From JBEIGE01 sp040382055 (GTDB lineage Bacteria; Pseudomonadota; Gammaproteobacteria; Burkholderiales; Burkholderiaceae_C): DNA of 64,000 nt. The notes below the pieces were generated by a model. It made no database searches and had not been told where the DNA came from. It saw nothing but the letters and a program-made list of their open reading frames with translations. The stretch spans positions 1 through 64,000 of the forward strand of contig JBEIGE010000016.1 of assembly GCA_040382055.1 (NCBI GenBank), given 5' to 3'. Within the stretch, counting starts at the first letter, position 1. Every line of letters starts with the position of its first letter. This document shows, in pieces, positions 43,325-52,591 of the stretch. A program made the translations under genes and the position numbers.

Positions 43325-44554
43325 ATGGCAAAAGAATACAAGGATCTCGTCATTGGACTCGACATTGGAACCGCCAAGGTAATGGCAGTGGTGGCCGAGG
43401 TACTTCCCAATGGCGAACTCAAGCTGGCCGGTCTGGGCATCGCCCCGAGTAACGGCCTCAAGCGGGGTGTTGTGGTCAATATTGACGCCACAGTTCAAAG
43501 CATTCAGCAGGCCTTGCGGGAAGCCGAGCTCATGGCCGACTGCAAGATCACCCGTGTGTATACCGGCATTACCGGCAGTCATATCCGAGGGATGAACTCC
43601 AAAGGCATGGTGGCAGTGAAAGACCGTGAGGTCACTGCGGCCGATGTCGCACGCGTGGTCGAAACTGCGAAAGCGATCAACATCTCGACCGACCAGCGTT
43701 TGCTGCTGGTAGAGCCTCAGGAGTTCATTATTGACGGGCAGGACGTGCGCGAACCCATAGGCATGAGCGGCATCCGTCTCGAAGCCATGGTGCATATCGT
43801 TACTGGTGCGCAGAGTGCAGCCGAAAACATCATCAAATGCGTGCGCCGCTGCGGCCTGGAGGTCGAGCAACTGATGCTTAATCCGCTGGCCTCCAGCCTG
43901 TCAGTGCTGACTGAGGATGAGCGCGAATTGGGCGTTGCCTGTGTGGACATTGGTGCCGGTACCACCGACGTTGCTATTTTCACCAATGGCGCGATTCGTC
44001 ATACCGCCGTCATCCCGATCGCTGGCGACCTGATCACCAGCGACATTGCCATGGCCTTGCGCACCCCGACCAAAGACGCCGAGGACATCAAGGTCGAGGC
44101 CGGTTATGCCAAGCAGTTGCTCGCCGATCCCGAAATGCAGGTCGAAGTGCCCGGGCTGGGCGATCGTGGTCCCCGCATGCTCAGCCGTCAGGCTCTGTCG
44201 GGTGTGATTGAGCCGCGCATCGAAGAAATTTTCTCCCTGGTGCATCAGGTGCTCAGGGAGTCTGGCTGCGAAGAGGTGTTGTCATCCGGCATAGTGCTGA
44301 CCGGTGGCAGCTCCATCATGCCCGGAATGGTGGAGCTGGGCGAAGACATTTTTCTCAAGCCGGTACGCCGTGGCGTCCCCATGTACAGCAGCGCATTGTC
44401 TGATTTGGTGCGTCAGCCCAGGGCAGCTACGGTGATGGGTCTGCTTGAAGAGGCCCGCTTGGGTCGCATGCGCGGCTTCAAAGTCGCGCAGAAAAACGGC
44501 TCGATGAAAACCGCTGCTAGTCGGGTCAAGGACTGGTTTGTGGGGAACTTTTGA
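43325..44554 (+). CDS. ftsA: Cell division protein FtsA
   Basis: FtsA is an actin-like ATPase that tethers FtsZ filaments to the membrane. The 409-residue protein shows VIGLDIGTAKVMAVVAEV (phosphate-1 loop), VYTGITGSHIRGMNSKG, DIGAGTTDVAIF (phosphate-2), VLTGGSSIMPGM, and the C-terminal amphipathic membrane anchor SRVKDWFVGNF. AGGA lies before the ATG. A 152-base gap separates it from ftsZ, the widest within the dcw cluster, and may hold an extra promoter, although none is clear. Confidence 0.97.
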   Translation: MAKEYKDLVIGLDIGTAKVMAVVAEVLPNGELKLAGLGIAPSNGLKRGVVVNIDATVQSIQQALREAELMADCKITRVYTGITGSHIRGMNSKGMVAVKDREVTAADVARVVETAKAINISTDQRLLLVEPQEFIIDGQDVREPIGMSGIRLEAMVHIVTGAQSAAENIIKCVRRCGLEVEQLMLNPLASSLSVLTEDERELGVACVDIGAGTTDVAIFTNGAIRHTAVIPIAGDLITSDIAMALRTPTKDAEDIKVEAGYAKQLLADPEMQVEVPGLGDRGPRMLSRQALSGVIEPRIEEIFSLVHQVLRESGCEEVLSSGIVLTGGSSIMPGMVELGEDIFLKPVRRGVPMYSSALSDLVRQPRAATVMGLLEEARLGRMRGFKVAQKNGSMKTAASRVKDWFVGNF

Positions 44555-44706
44555 TGAACCACAAGTTATGGCTCGCTCGCGGAAGCCCGCACACGCGGTG
44601 GTGGTGGCCCAGCAAGTCACCCCCGTGATGAAGCGATCAGATTTAATTTGAACGCACAACAAGTCAGACAACATATCAACAGGCAATTGCAACCAGGAGA
44701 ATACAA

Positions 44707-45939
44707 ATGAGCATCGAAATGATTGAAGACGAAGGTTTTCACCAAGGCACCCAGATCAAGGTGATCGGCGTGGGCGGTGGCGGTGGCAACGCGGTGGAAC
44801 ACATGATCTTGTGTGAGGTGCAGGGTGTGGAGTTTGTTTGCGCCAATACCGACGCCCAAGCACTGGCACGCAGCCCTGCACACAAGACCATTCAGCTCGG
44901 GAAAAGTGGTCTGGGCGCAGGCAGCAAGCCCGACAAAGGGCGTGATGCCGCCGAGGTAGCGATCAACGATATTCGTGACGCCATTGAAGGTGCCCACATG
45001 CTCTTTATCACTGCGGGCATGGGCGGCGGCACCGGTACCGGTGCGGCACCGGTGATTGCCCGGGTCGCCAGGGAAATGGGTATTTTGACGGTGGGCGTGG
45101 TCACCAAGCCCTTCGAGTTTGAAGGCGGACGCCGCATGACCAATGCCGAGGCTGGACTGGCTGAACTGGAGGCCAATGTGGACTCTCTGATCGTGGTGCT
45201 CAATGAGAAGCTGATGGAGTTGCCCGGCAGCGAGGACATGACCCAGGACCAGGCCTTTGCCCACGCCAATGATGTGCTCAAAAACGCGGTCGGTGGCATT
45301 GCCGAGATCATCAATGTGCCAGGCCATGTGAATGTGGACTTTGAGGACGTTCGCACCGTCATGGGCGAGCCCGGTAAGGCCATGATGGGAACCGCTGTTG
45401 CCAACGGGCCGGACCGTGCCCGCATTGCTGCCGAGCAGGCTGTCGCTTGCCCACTGCTTGAAGGCATAGACCTGTCTGGTGCCAAAGGTGTTCTGGTTCT
45501 GATCACCGCAGCCAAAGGATCTCTCAAATTGACTGAATCCAAGCTCGCGATGAACACCATCCGTGCTTTTGCGTCGCCGGACGCCCATGTGATTTACGGC
45601 ACCGCCTATGACGACGAACTTGGCGATCAAATCCGCGTGACGGTGGTAGCGACCGGCTTGAGCCGTCAGGGGCAAAACCGCGCCAAGCCACCCATGCAGT
45701 TGCTGCGCACAGGGACTGACAATTTATCTTTTCAGTCGCCAACCCTGAACACAGCGGTCAGCAACACGGTTAATGCCGGGCTGCCTTCAACCGGGCTGGG
45801 GCAACATGATTACGGCAGTGTGGGTGTACCGGCGGTTTGGCGTGGCCGTACCTCGGCTGCGGCCAAGGTTGATGCCCTGGCATCTGGGGGCATGGATGAC
45901 TACGAAATTCCGGCTTTTCTGCGCAAACAGGCGGATTGA
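44707..45939 (+). CDS. ftsZ: Cell division protein FtsZ
   Basis: FtsZ is the tubulin homologue that forms the division ring. The 410-residue product has the tubulin signature GGGTGTGAAPVIA, the N-terminal VIGVGGGGGNAVEHM, the T7-loop region NVDFEDVRTVM, a variable linker after residue 320, and the conserved C-terminal peptide DYEIPAFLRKQAD that binds FtsA and ZipA. AGGAG lies nine bases before ATG. It is followed by lpxC after 23 bases. Confidence 0.98.
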   Translation: MSIEMIEDEGFHQGTQIKVIGVGGGGGNAVEHMILCEVQGVEFVCANTDAQALARSPAHKTIQLGKSGLGAGSKPDKGRDAAEVAINDIRDAIEGAHMLFITAGMGGGTGTGAAPVIARVAREMGILTVGVVTKPFEFEGGRRMTNAEAGLAELEANVDSLIVVLNEKLMELPGSEDMTQDQAFAHANDVLKNAVGGIAEIINVPGHVNVDFEDVRTVMGEPGKAMMGTAVANGPDRARIAAEQAVACPLLEGIDLSGAKGVLVLITAAKGSLKLTESKLAMNTIRAFASPDAHVIYGTAYDDELGDQIRVTVVATGLSRQGQNRAKPPMQLLRTGTDNLSFQSPTLNTAVSNTVNAGLPSTGLGQHDYGSVGVPAVWRGRTSAAAKVDALASGGMDDYEIPAFLRKQAD

Positions 45940-45962
45940 GGCGACGCTTCTACAATCCGGGT

Positions 45963-46886
45963 GTGCTGCAACAAAGAACCCTTAAATCCCTGACTCGCGC
46001 CGTTGGTGTAGGCCTGCACAGCGGGCAGCGGGTGGAGATGACCTTGCGCCCGGCGCAGCCCGATACCGGGATTGTGTTCCGGCGCGTCGATCTTGCGCTG
46101 CCGGTGGACATACCGGTGTCGGCAACGGCCGTCACCGACACCCGGCTGGCCTCCACGCTGTCCAATGCAGGGGCCAAGGTGCACACGGTCGAGCATTTGA
46201 TGTCGGCCTGTGCTGGCCTGGGCATTGACAATCTGTATGTTGACATCACGGCTGAGGAGGTCCCCATTCTGGATGGCTCAGCGGCCTCCTTTGTTTTTCT
46301 GTTGCAAAGCGCTGGCATAGCGTTACAGGCAGCACCACGGCGTTTTATTCGCCTGCTCAAGCCCGTTGAAGTAAGCGAGGGTCAGGGTGCTCAGGAAAAA
46401 TGGGTGCGGCTGGATCCCTATCATGGCTACCGCCTGAGCTTTGAGATCGACTTTTCACATCCGGCGGTGGACTCAACAGGTCAGCGGGTGGAATTTGACA
46501 TGAGTACCGGTTCGTATTCCCGTGACATTGCCCGCGCACGCACGTTTGGCTTTACCAAAGATGTGGAGATGATGCGGGCCAATGGCTTGGCGCTGGGTGG
46601 CGGACTGGATAACGCCATTGTGATGGATGATTACAAAATCCTCAATGCGGGCGGCTTGCGCTACGACGATGAATTCGTCAAGCACAAAATCCTCGACGCC
46701 ATGGGCGATCTGTATATCTTGGGCAAGCCCTTGCTGGCAAGTTACAGCGCTTTCCGTTCGGGTCATGCGCTCAATAACAAGCTCTTGCGTGAGTTGCTGC
46801 GGCGCAGTGATGCTTGGGATGTGGTGACATTTGAGGACGACCAACTTGCGCCCCAAGGCTTTGCGCAACTGGCGCGCGCCTGGTAA
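45963..46886 (+). CDS. lpxC: UDP-3-O-acyl-N-acetylglucosamine deacetylase LpxC
   Basis: LpxC catalyses the committed step of lipid A synthesis, a zinc-dependent deacetylation. The 307-residue product begins LQQRTLKSLTRAVGVGLHSG. The zinc ligands are in HTVEHLMSAC and KHKILDAMGDLYI, and the catalytic histidine is in SGHALNNKLL. I chose GTG 45963 because the family starts at LQQRTLK; no strong ribosome-binding site is visible before it, and an in-frame start at 45936 would overlap the ftsZ stop. It ends the dcw cluster. Confidence 0.96.
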   Translation: MLQQRTLKSLTRAVGVGLHSGQRVEMTLRPAQPDTGIVFRRVDLALPVDIPVSATAVTDTRLASTLSNAGAKVHTVEHLMSACAGLGIDNLYVDITAEEVPILDGSAASFVFLLQSAGIALQAAPRRFIRLLKPVEVSEGQGAQEKWVRLDPYHGYRLSFEIDFSHPAVDSTGQRVEFDMSTGSYSRDIARARTFGFTKDVEMMRANGLALGGGLDNAIVMDDYKILNAGGLRYDDEFVKHKILDAMGDLYILGKPLLASYSAFRSGHALNNKLLRELLRRSDAWDVVTFEDDQLAPQGFAQLARAW

Positions 46887-46939
46887 TTTAGTACCTCCTG
46901 TTTGACAAAACAGAACTCAACCCGACTCAAAGGCCCCTT

Positions 46940-47116
46940 GTGCTGTTGTTCCGCTGGCTGATCCTGATGCTGTTGCTTGGCGCAGTGGTGTCGTTCGCGT
47001 TCTACGCTGCGACGGGGCAGGCGCGCTTTCGTCGTTACGGACTGCTGACCCTGAAATGGACACTGATTGCGGCTGGCGGATTTTTTGCCGTGCTGATCCT
47101 GGAGCGGATCGCCTGA
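46940..47116 (+). CDS. Small two-helix membrane protein, unknown function
   Basis: A 58-codon frame from GTG 46940 to TGA 47116 encodes two hydrophobic segments, about residues 4-24 (WLILMLLLGAVVSFAF) and 41-56 (LIAAGGFFAVLILE). A short basic loop, GQARFRRYG, lies between them. The composition, the positive-inside loop and the absence of any other gene in this 242-base interval support a real gene. I do not recognise the family. It lies 53 bases after lpxC on the same strand and 12 bases before the convergent ttuD end. Confidence 0.65.
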   Translation: MLLFRWLILMLLLGAVVSFAFYAATGQARFRRYGLLTLKWTLIAAGGFFAVLILERIA

Positions 47117-47128
47117 GGCTTGCGGCTG

Positions 47129-48433
47129 TCAGGCCTGGGAGTCGGGAGCGTCAATCAGAATGGCGCGAAAGTCATTCACATTGGTCATCGTCGGGCCCGT
47201 AGTCACGGAGTCTGACAAAGACTCAAAAAAACCATGGCCATCGTTGTTGGACAGACTGTCTGCCGGTTGCAGGCCATGAGCCCAGGCGCGTGCCAGGGTA
47301 TCAGGCGCAATCATGGCCCCGGCGGCTTCTTCCTGGCCGTCTACGCCGTCGGTATCACCGGCAAGCGCATGAATGCGGGGATGTCCGCCAACAGCCAGAG
47401 CCATGGCAAGCAGACATTCAACATTGCGCCCACCCCGGCCGTTGCCGCGCACGGTGACCGTGGTTTCACCACCTGAGAGCAAGACGCAGGGCGTGGCCAC
47501 CGGTTGCCCACGTTGCGCCACCTGCAACGCAATACCGCCCAGAACCTTGCCTACATCACGAGCCTCACCCTCCAGCGCATCACCCAGAATGTAGGGCTCA
47601 TAACCAGCTTGCCGCGCTACAGCTGCAGCAGCTTCCAGCGCCATTTGGGGTGTTGCAATCATGCGGAACTCAGAGCGAGCGAGGGCAGGGTGGCCGGACT
47701 TGATGGATTCGCCGCGACCGCTTTCAAGTACATCCCGGACGATATCCGGTATATCAATGCCGTAGCGCCGCAGGATCGCCAGCGCATCCGCGCAGGTGGT
47801 GGGGTCGGGCACTGTGGGCCCGGAGGCAATATTGATGGGGTCATCGCCAGGCACATCAGAAATCAACAACGTCAGCACCCGCGCCGGGTAACAGGCGGCT
47901 GCCAATCGGCCACCTTTGATCCCAGAGAGGTGGCGACGCACGCAATTCATCTCGCTGATGGTGGCCCCCGACTTTAAAAGTGCCCGGTTCAAATCCTGTT
48001 TGTGTTCCAGTGTCAGACCGTCTGCAGGCAAGGGCAGCAGCGAGGAGCCGCCCCCCGAGATCAGGCACAGAACCATGTCATTGGCGGTCAGACCCTTGAC
48101 AAACTCAAGCATGCGCTGGGCTGCCTGCAGGCCAGCCATGTCCGGAACCGGGTGAGAGGCCTCCACAATTTCAATGCGTGAACAGGGCACCGCATAGCCG
48201 TACCGTGTTACAACCAAGCCGGATAAAGGCCCCTTCCAATGGTCTTCTACCACTTTGGCCATGGCCGCAGACGCTTTGCCAGCACCAATAACGACCAGGC
48301 GGCCCACACCCAATTCTTCGGGCTTGGGCAGGTACGGCGGTAAGCCCAGCGCGGGTTGTGCACTGGCAATGGCTGCGTCAAACATGCGCCGCAGCAAGGC
48401 CTGTTGCGGCGTCTGGGCTCCGGGCTGCTTCAT
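47129..48433 (-). CDS. ttuD: Glycerate 2-kinase (TtuD/GckA, MOFRL family)
   Basis: This enzyme phosphorylates D-glycerate to 2-phosphoglycerate, passing the product of GlxR into glycolysis. The 434-residue protein has the DUF4147 N-terminal domain (VVIGAGKASAAMAKVVED, LISGGGSSLLPLP, VRRHLSGIKGGRLA) and a C-terminal MOFRL domain (VLLSGGETTVTVRGNGRGGR, then LAGDTDGVDG). It is the last gene of the gcl-hyi-glxR-ttuD operon and is older-named hydroxypyruvate reductase in some databases, which the motifs do not support. Confidence 0.92.
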   Translation of the reverse strand: MKQPGAQTPQQALLRRMFDAAIASAQPALGLPPYLPKPEELGVGRLVVIGAGKASAAMAKVVEDHWKGPLSGLVVTRYGYAVPCSRIEIVEASHPVPDMAGLQAAQRMLEFVKGLTANDMVLCLISGGGSSLLPLPADGLTLEHKQDLNRALLKSGATISEMNCVRRHLSGIKGGRLAAACYPARVLTLLISDVPGDDPINIASGPTVPDPTTCADALAILRRYGIDIPDIVRDVLESGRGESIKSGHPALARSEFRMIATPQMALEAAAAVARQAGYEPYILGDALEGEARDVGKVLGGIALQVAQRGQPVATPCVLLSGGETTVTVRGNGRGGRNVECLLAMALAVGGHPRIHALAGDTDGVDGQEEAAGAMIAPDTLARAWAHGLQPADSLSNNDGHGFFESLSDSVTTGPTMTNVNDFRAILIDAPDSQA

Positions 48434-48465
48434 CGCCTGAACTTGATCAACGATTCACAGGCGTA

Positions 48466-49371
48466 TTAATCCGCTTGTTGCCCGATTTCAAAGTTGGCCA
48501 GCTTTTCCAGAGCACGCACCATGGCCGAATGGTCCCAGGCCTTGCCGCCGTGGGCCACGCAGGAATTGAACAGCTCTTGCGCAGTTGCAGTGTTGGGCAG
48601 CGAGACGCCCAGTGCACGTGCACTGCTCAGGGCCAGGTTCAGATCTTTCTGGTGCAGTTCAATCCTGAAGCCCGGGTTAAAGGTGCGGTTGATCATGCGT
48701 TCGCCATGCACTTCCAGAATTTTGGATGACGCAAATCCGCCCATCAGCGCCTGACGTACTTTGGCTGGATCAGCCCCGGCGCGTGCGGCAAACAGCAGGG
48801 CTTCAGAGACAGCTTCAATGTTCAGGGCCACGATGATCTGGTTGGCTACTTTGGCAGTCTGGCCGTCGCCATTGCCACCGACCAGGGTGATGTTCTTGCC
48901 CATCAACTCAAACAGCGGTTTGATGGTGGCAAAGGTGGCCTCCGGGCCGCCGACCATGATGGAGAGCGTGGCGTTTTTGGCACCCACCTCACCGCCGGAG
49001 ACCGGCGCGTCCAGATATTCGCAACCCAGGGCATTGATTTTCTGGGCAAAGGTTTTGGTGGCGATTGGCGAGATGGAACTCATGTCGACCACAATTTTTC
49101 CTTTGGACAGCCCGGCGGCACCCCCGTCCTGCGAGAACAAAACGGCTTCAACATCCGGCGTGTCTGGCACCATCAGGAAAACGATGTCGGCGTGTTCTGC
49201 CACATTCTTGGGACTGGTGCACTGGGTAGCCTTGCTGTTTGCAATCAACTCGGGCATCTTGCCGCGTTTGAAAACAAACAGCTGGTGGCCTGCATTCGAC
49301 AGGTGGTTGGCCATGGGGGCGCCCATGATGCCCAAGCCTATGAAGCCGATTTTGAGAGTTTGCGCGGTCAT
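48466..49371 (-). CDS. glxR: Tartronate semialdehyde reductase (2-hydroxy-3-oxopropionate reductase)
   Basis: GlxR reduces tartronate semialdehyde, made by Gcl, to D-glycerate with NAD(P)H. The 301-residue beta-hydroxyacid dehydrogenase has the dinucleotide loop IGFIGLGIMGAPMANHL, substrate motif DAPVSGGEVGAKNATLSIMV, and the catalytic lysine in GQTAKVANQ. GGAG precedes the ATG. It lies between hyi and ttuD in the operon, which supports this role over 3-hydroxyisobutyrate dehydrogenase, its close relative. Confidence 0.93.
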   Translation of the reverse strand: MTAQTLKIGFIGLGIMGAPMANHLSNAGHQLFVFKRGKMPELIANSKATQCTSPKNVAEHADIVFLMVPDTPDVEAVLFSQDGGAAGLSKGKIVVDMSSISPIATKTFAQKINALGCEYLDAPVSGGEVGAKNATLSIMVGGPEATFATIKPLFELMGKNITLVGGNGDGQTAKVANQIIVALNIEAVSEALLFAARAGADPAKVRQALMGGFASSKILEVHGERMINRTFNPGFRIELHQKDLNLALSSARALGVSLPNTATAQELFNSCVAHGGKAWDHSAMVRALEKLANFEIGQQAD

Positions 49372-49431
49372 GAAGGTCTCCGGGATTGTTGGTTTTGTAT
49401 TGATAAGGCTGTAGTTGCTTGCACCCGGGAG

Positions 49432-50211
49432 TCAGTAGCCCATGGCCTTGATCCAACCCAGGCCGGCTTGAGTGGTGGTGGCGGGCTTGTACTCGCAACC
49501 AATCCAGCCGGCATAGCCAATTTTGTCAAGGTACTTGAATAAAAACGGGTAGTTCATCTCGCCTGTACCCGGTTCGTTGCGCCCGGGATTATCAGCCAGT
49601 TGAATATGACCAATGTGGGCGAGATATTTCTTGGCATTGGCCGCCAACTCACCCTCCACGCGCTGGGCGTGGTACAGGTCATACTGAATGAACAGGTTGT
49701 CGCTGCCAACTTCGTCAATGATGGCTTTGGCTTGGTCCATGCGGTTCAGGAAGAAGCCGGGAATGTCAAACGTATTAATGGGCTCCATCAGCAGTTTGAT
49801 ATTGGCAGATTTGAGTTTTTGCGCAGCGAATTGAAGGTTGGCAACCAAAGTCTCATGGGCCTGTGCGGAGGTCACACCATCAGGCAACTTGCCGGCCAGG
49901 CAGTTGAGTTGCGGGCACGCCAGGGCGGTCGCGTAATCGATTGCGGTGTCCAGCCCGGAGCGGAACTCGTGAATCCGGTCTGGGTGGCAGGCAATGCCGC
50001 GCTCGCCTGCATCCCAGTTGCCGGCGGGAAGGTTGTGCAAAACCTGCTTGAGGCCAGTGCTGTGCAAGGCCTCTACCAGGGTTTTCTTCTCGAAGGTATA
50101 GGGAAACAAAAACTCCACCGCCTCAAAGCCGGCTTGGGAAGCCAGCGCAAAACGATCGAGAAAAGGAACCTCAGTGAATAGCATGGTGAGGTTGGCGGCG
50201 AAACGGGGCAT
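49432..50211 (-). CDS. hyi: Hydroxypyruvate isomerase
   Basis: Hyi interconverts hydroxypyruvate and tartronate semialdehyde. The 259-residue TIM-barrel (AP endonuclease 2-like) protein begins with the typical FAANLTMLFTEVPFLDRF. It contains MEPINTFDIPGFFLN, QYDLYHAQRVEGEL and GCEYKPATTT, carrying the metal-binding Glu, Asp and His residues. GGAG precedes the ATG by seven bases. It is the second gene of the operon after gcl. Confidence 0.93.
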   Translation of the reverse strand: MPRFAANLTMLFTEVPFLDRFALASQAGFEAVEFLFPYTFEKKTLVEALHSTGLKQVLHNLPAGNWDAGERGIACHPDRIHEFRSGLDTAIDYATALACPQLNCLAGKLPDGVTSAQAHETLVANLQFAAQKLKSANIKLLMEPINTFDIPGFFLNRMDQAKAIIDEVGSDNLFIQYDLYHAQRVEGELAANAKKYLAHIGHIQLADNPGRNEPGTGEMNYPFLFKYLDKIGYAGWIGCEYKPATTTQAGLGWIKAMGY

Positions 50212-50255
50212 TAACAGTCTCCTGCTTGTTATAGATATGATTTCAGGGTGCGCGC

Positions 50256-52046
50256 TTATTCAAGAAGACCGGCCATCTCCAGACCCTGACGGCCCTCGGG
50301 ATGGCGGCAGTCGATATCCTCGAACTCGTTGACCTTGTCAATCTCGGTGCCCATGGCGATGTTGGTGACTTTCTCCAGGATAACCTCCAGCACTACCGGC
50401 ACACTGTATTTTCGGGCCATGGCCTGGGCTTCTACGAGCGCCTCGTTGATTTTCTCCGGATCGGTCACACGCAGGGATTTGCAGCCAAGACCCTGCACCA
50501 CGGCCTGGTGGTCTACGCCGTAACTCTTGAGGGTCGGGTCGTCCACGTTTTGGTTGTCAAACGCGAGTTGCACGCAGTAATCCATTTCGAAACCGCGCTG
50601 AGACTGGCGGATCAGTCCGAGGTAGCTGTTGTTCACCAGTACTTGCACATAAGGCAGGCGGAACTGGGCACCCACGGCCAGTTCTTCAATCATGAACTGG
50701 AAATCATAGTCGCCAGCGAGACCCACCACGGTGCGCGTGGGGTCTGCGGCAACCACGCCCAGTGCGGCGGGAACTGTCCAGCCCAGAGGGCCGGCCTGAC
50801 CGCAGTTGATCCACTGGCGTGGACCAAACACATTGAGGAACTGCGCCCCGGCAATTTGCGACAGGCCAATGGTGGTGACGTAAATGGTGTCACGCGGCAG
50901 CACCTTGTTCATTTCTTCGTACACGCGCATCGGCTTGATGGGGGTTTCGGTGTAATGTGACTTGCGCAGCATAAGCTTTTTACGCTCAACGCAGCGACCC
51001 ACCCAGTCCGAGTAGTCTTTGAGTTTTTTGGCGGCTTTGCGCTCGCGTGCGACCTGTACAAACAGCTCCAGCGCGGCTTTGGCGTCACTCACAATACCCA
51101 ATTCAGGGGTGAACACCCGGCCGATCTGGGTGGGTTCGATGTCCACGTGCACAAAGGTGCGGCCCTTGCAATAGACCTCGGTTGAGCCAGTGTGGCGGTT
51201 GGCCCAGCGGTTGCCTATACCCAGCACAAAATCGCTGGCCAGCAAGGTGGCGTTGCCGTAGCGGTGGCTGGTTTGCAGGCCAACCATACCCGCCATGAGG
51301 CGGTGATCATCAGGAATGGTGCCCCAACCCATGAGCGTGGGGATGACCGGAACACCGGTGAGTTCGGCAAACTCCACCAGCAAGTCGCTGGCGTCTGCAT
51401 TGATGATGCCTCCACCGGCCACAATCAGCGGCTTGTTCGCCGCGGCCAGCATGTCCAGCGCTTTTTCGATCTGGGCGCGGGACGCTGCGGGCTTGTACAC
51501 CGGCAGGGGTTCGTAGGTATCAATGTCGAATTCAATTTCAGCCATCTGCACGTCAAAGGGCAGGTCGATCAGTACCGGGCCAGGACGGCCCGAGCGCATC
51601 AAGTGAAAGGCCTGCTGAAAGGCACGCGGTACCAGCCCAGGTTCGCGCACAGTGACGCTCCATTTGGTCACAGGCTTGGAGATGGACTCAATGTCTACGG
51701 CCTGAAAGTCCTCTTTATAGAGCCGTGCGCGTGGTGCCTGGCCGGTAATGCACAAAATTGGGATGCTGTCGGCAATGGCCGAGTACAGGCCGGTGATCAT
51801 GTCGGTGCCGGCAGGGCCGCTGGTGCCGATACACACCCCAATGTTGCCGGGCGTGGCGCGGGTATAGCCTTCGGCCAGGTGCGAGGCTCCCTCCACGTGG
51901 CGAGCCAGGATGTGGGCAATTGACTGTCGCTCCCGCAGCGCCGAATAGAGCGGATTTATTGCAGCGCCGGGAACGCCGAAGGCCTGGGATACGCCTTCTT
52001 TTTCCATCACCAAAACTGCTGCCATCACAGCTTTCATCTTTGCCAT
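50256..52046 (-). CDS. gcl: Glyoxylate carboligase (tartronate semialdehyde synthase)
   Basis: Gcl condenses two glyoxylates to tartronate semialdehyde and CO2 using thiamine diphosphate. The 596-residue protein is a ThDP enzyme of the acetolactate-synthase group. It has the diagnostic Val51 (RHVEGASHLAEGY) in place of the glutamate that other ThDP enzymes use to activate the cofactor. The C-terminal ThDP motif is GDYDFQFMIEELAVGAQ followed by NNSYLGLIRQ. GGAG lies before the ATG. It is the first gene of the operon; no regulator gene is adjacent. The 152-base upstream region contains a run of eight G but no clear operator. Confidence 0.96.
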   Translation of the reverse strand: MAKMKAVMAAVLVMEKEGVSQAFGVPGAAINPLYSALRERQSIAHILARHVEGASHLAEGYTRATPGNIGVCIGTSGPAGTDMITGLYSAIADSIPILCITGQAPRARLYKEDFQAVDIESISKPVTKWSVTVREPGLVPRAFQQAFHLMRSGRPGPVLIDLPFDVQMAEIEFDIDTYEPLPVYKPAASRAQIEKALDMLAAANKPLIVAGGGIINADASDLLVEFAELTGVPVIPTLMGWGTIPDDHRLMAGMVGLQTSHRYGNATLLASDFVLGIGNRWANRHTGSTEVYCKGRTFVHVDIEPTQIGRVFTPELGIVSDAKAALELFVQVARERKAAKKLKDYSDWVGRCVERKKLMLRKSHYTETPIKPMRVYEEMNKVLPRDTIYVTTIGLSQIAGAQFLNVFGPRQWINCGQAGPLGWTVPAALGVVAADPTRTVVGLAGDYDFQFMIEELAVGAQFRLPYVQVLVNNSYLGLIRQSQRGFEMDYCVQLAFDNQNVDDPTLKSYGVDHQAVVQGLGCKSLRVTDPEKINEALVEAQAMARKYSVPVVLEVILEKVTNIAMGTEIDKVNEFEDIDCRHPEGRQGLEMAGLLE

Positions 52047-52198
52047 CGCGGTCTCCTAAAAGATTGTTGGATAAATCGTACTTGCAAGAGTGTCGGGGGG
52101 GGCAGATGAATACGCAAGCTGCAATAGTGAATTTTATTTATTCCACCAGTGAATTGACGGCCTATCCGGGCCAATTCTCAGGCGGTATTGAAGAGGTG

Positions 52199-52591
52199 TT
52201 AGATAAGCTCGGAAATTTCAATCAGATTCAAGTCGGGATCGCGCACATACACCGAACGAATCCTCTGAGTAGCCCCGGTGCGAAGCACCGGACCTTCGAC
52301 AATGGGCCACCCGGCGGCATCCAGCCGTTCGATCACCTGGTTTAAAGGCAGATTGGCGATAAAGCACAGATCGAGTGCGCCAGGAACGGGCAAGTGGGCC
52401 TTGGGTTCAAACTCGCGTCCGCGCACATGGAGATTGATTTTCTGGTTGCCAAATTTAAAGGCTTTGCGTTCCACCACAGGGGTTCCGCCCTGAAACACCT
52501 CCAGCGACATGCCCAAGACCCTGATGTAGAAATCAATACAGGCTGATTCATCATGGGTGGTCAGAACGAGGTGGTCTAAATGGTCGATCAT
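52199..52591 (-). CDS. VOC (glyoxalase/bleomycin-resistance fold) protein
   Basis: This 130-residue protein has a single vicinal-oxygen-chelate fold with two beta-alpha-beta-beta-beta modules: HLDHLVLTTHDESACIDFYI at the start, and RSVYVRDPDLNLIEISELI at the end carrying a metal-ligand glutamate. It most resembles the GLOD5-like group, whose substrate is unknown. Its ATG overlaps the end of the lyase gene by four bases, so it is co-translated with a CoA-lyase and a CoA-transferase. A role on a CoA-linked intermediate is possible but not shown. Confidence 0.8.
   Translation of the reverse strand: MIDHLDHLVLTTHDESACIDFYIRVLGMSLEVFQGGTPVVERKAFKFGNQKINLHVRGREFEPKAHLPVPGALDLCFIANLPLNQVIERLDAAGWPIVEGPVLRTGATQRIRSVYVRDPDLNLIEISELI

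Noticed and set aside
44555..44706. Extra promoter for ftsZ in the ftsA-ftsZ gap
   Set aside because: TTGAAC and CATATC are at acceptable distance but both are weak; not enough to list as a feature.
46896..46916. Small hairpin CTGTTT-GACA-AAACAG after lpxC as a terminator
   Set aside because: The stem is short and A-T rich and no T-run follows.
51192..51923. 243-codon plus-strand frame inside gcl
   Set aside because: Antisense to a well-conserved enzyme gene, with no recognisable domain and a composition typical of shadow frames.
52094..52103. Run of eight G upstream of gcl as a phase-variable switch
   Set aside because: It lies about 50 bases from the start codon in a metabolic operon; one tract in one sequence gives no evidence of slippage or effect.
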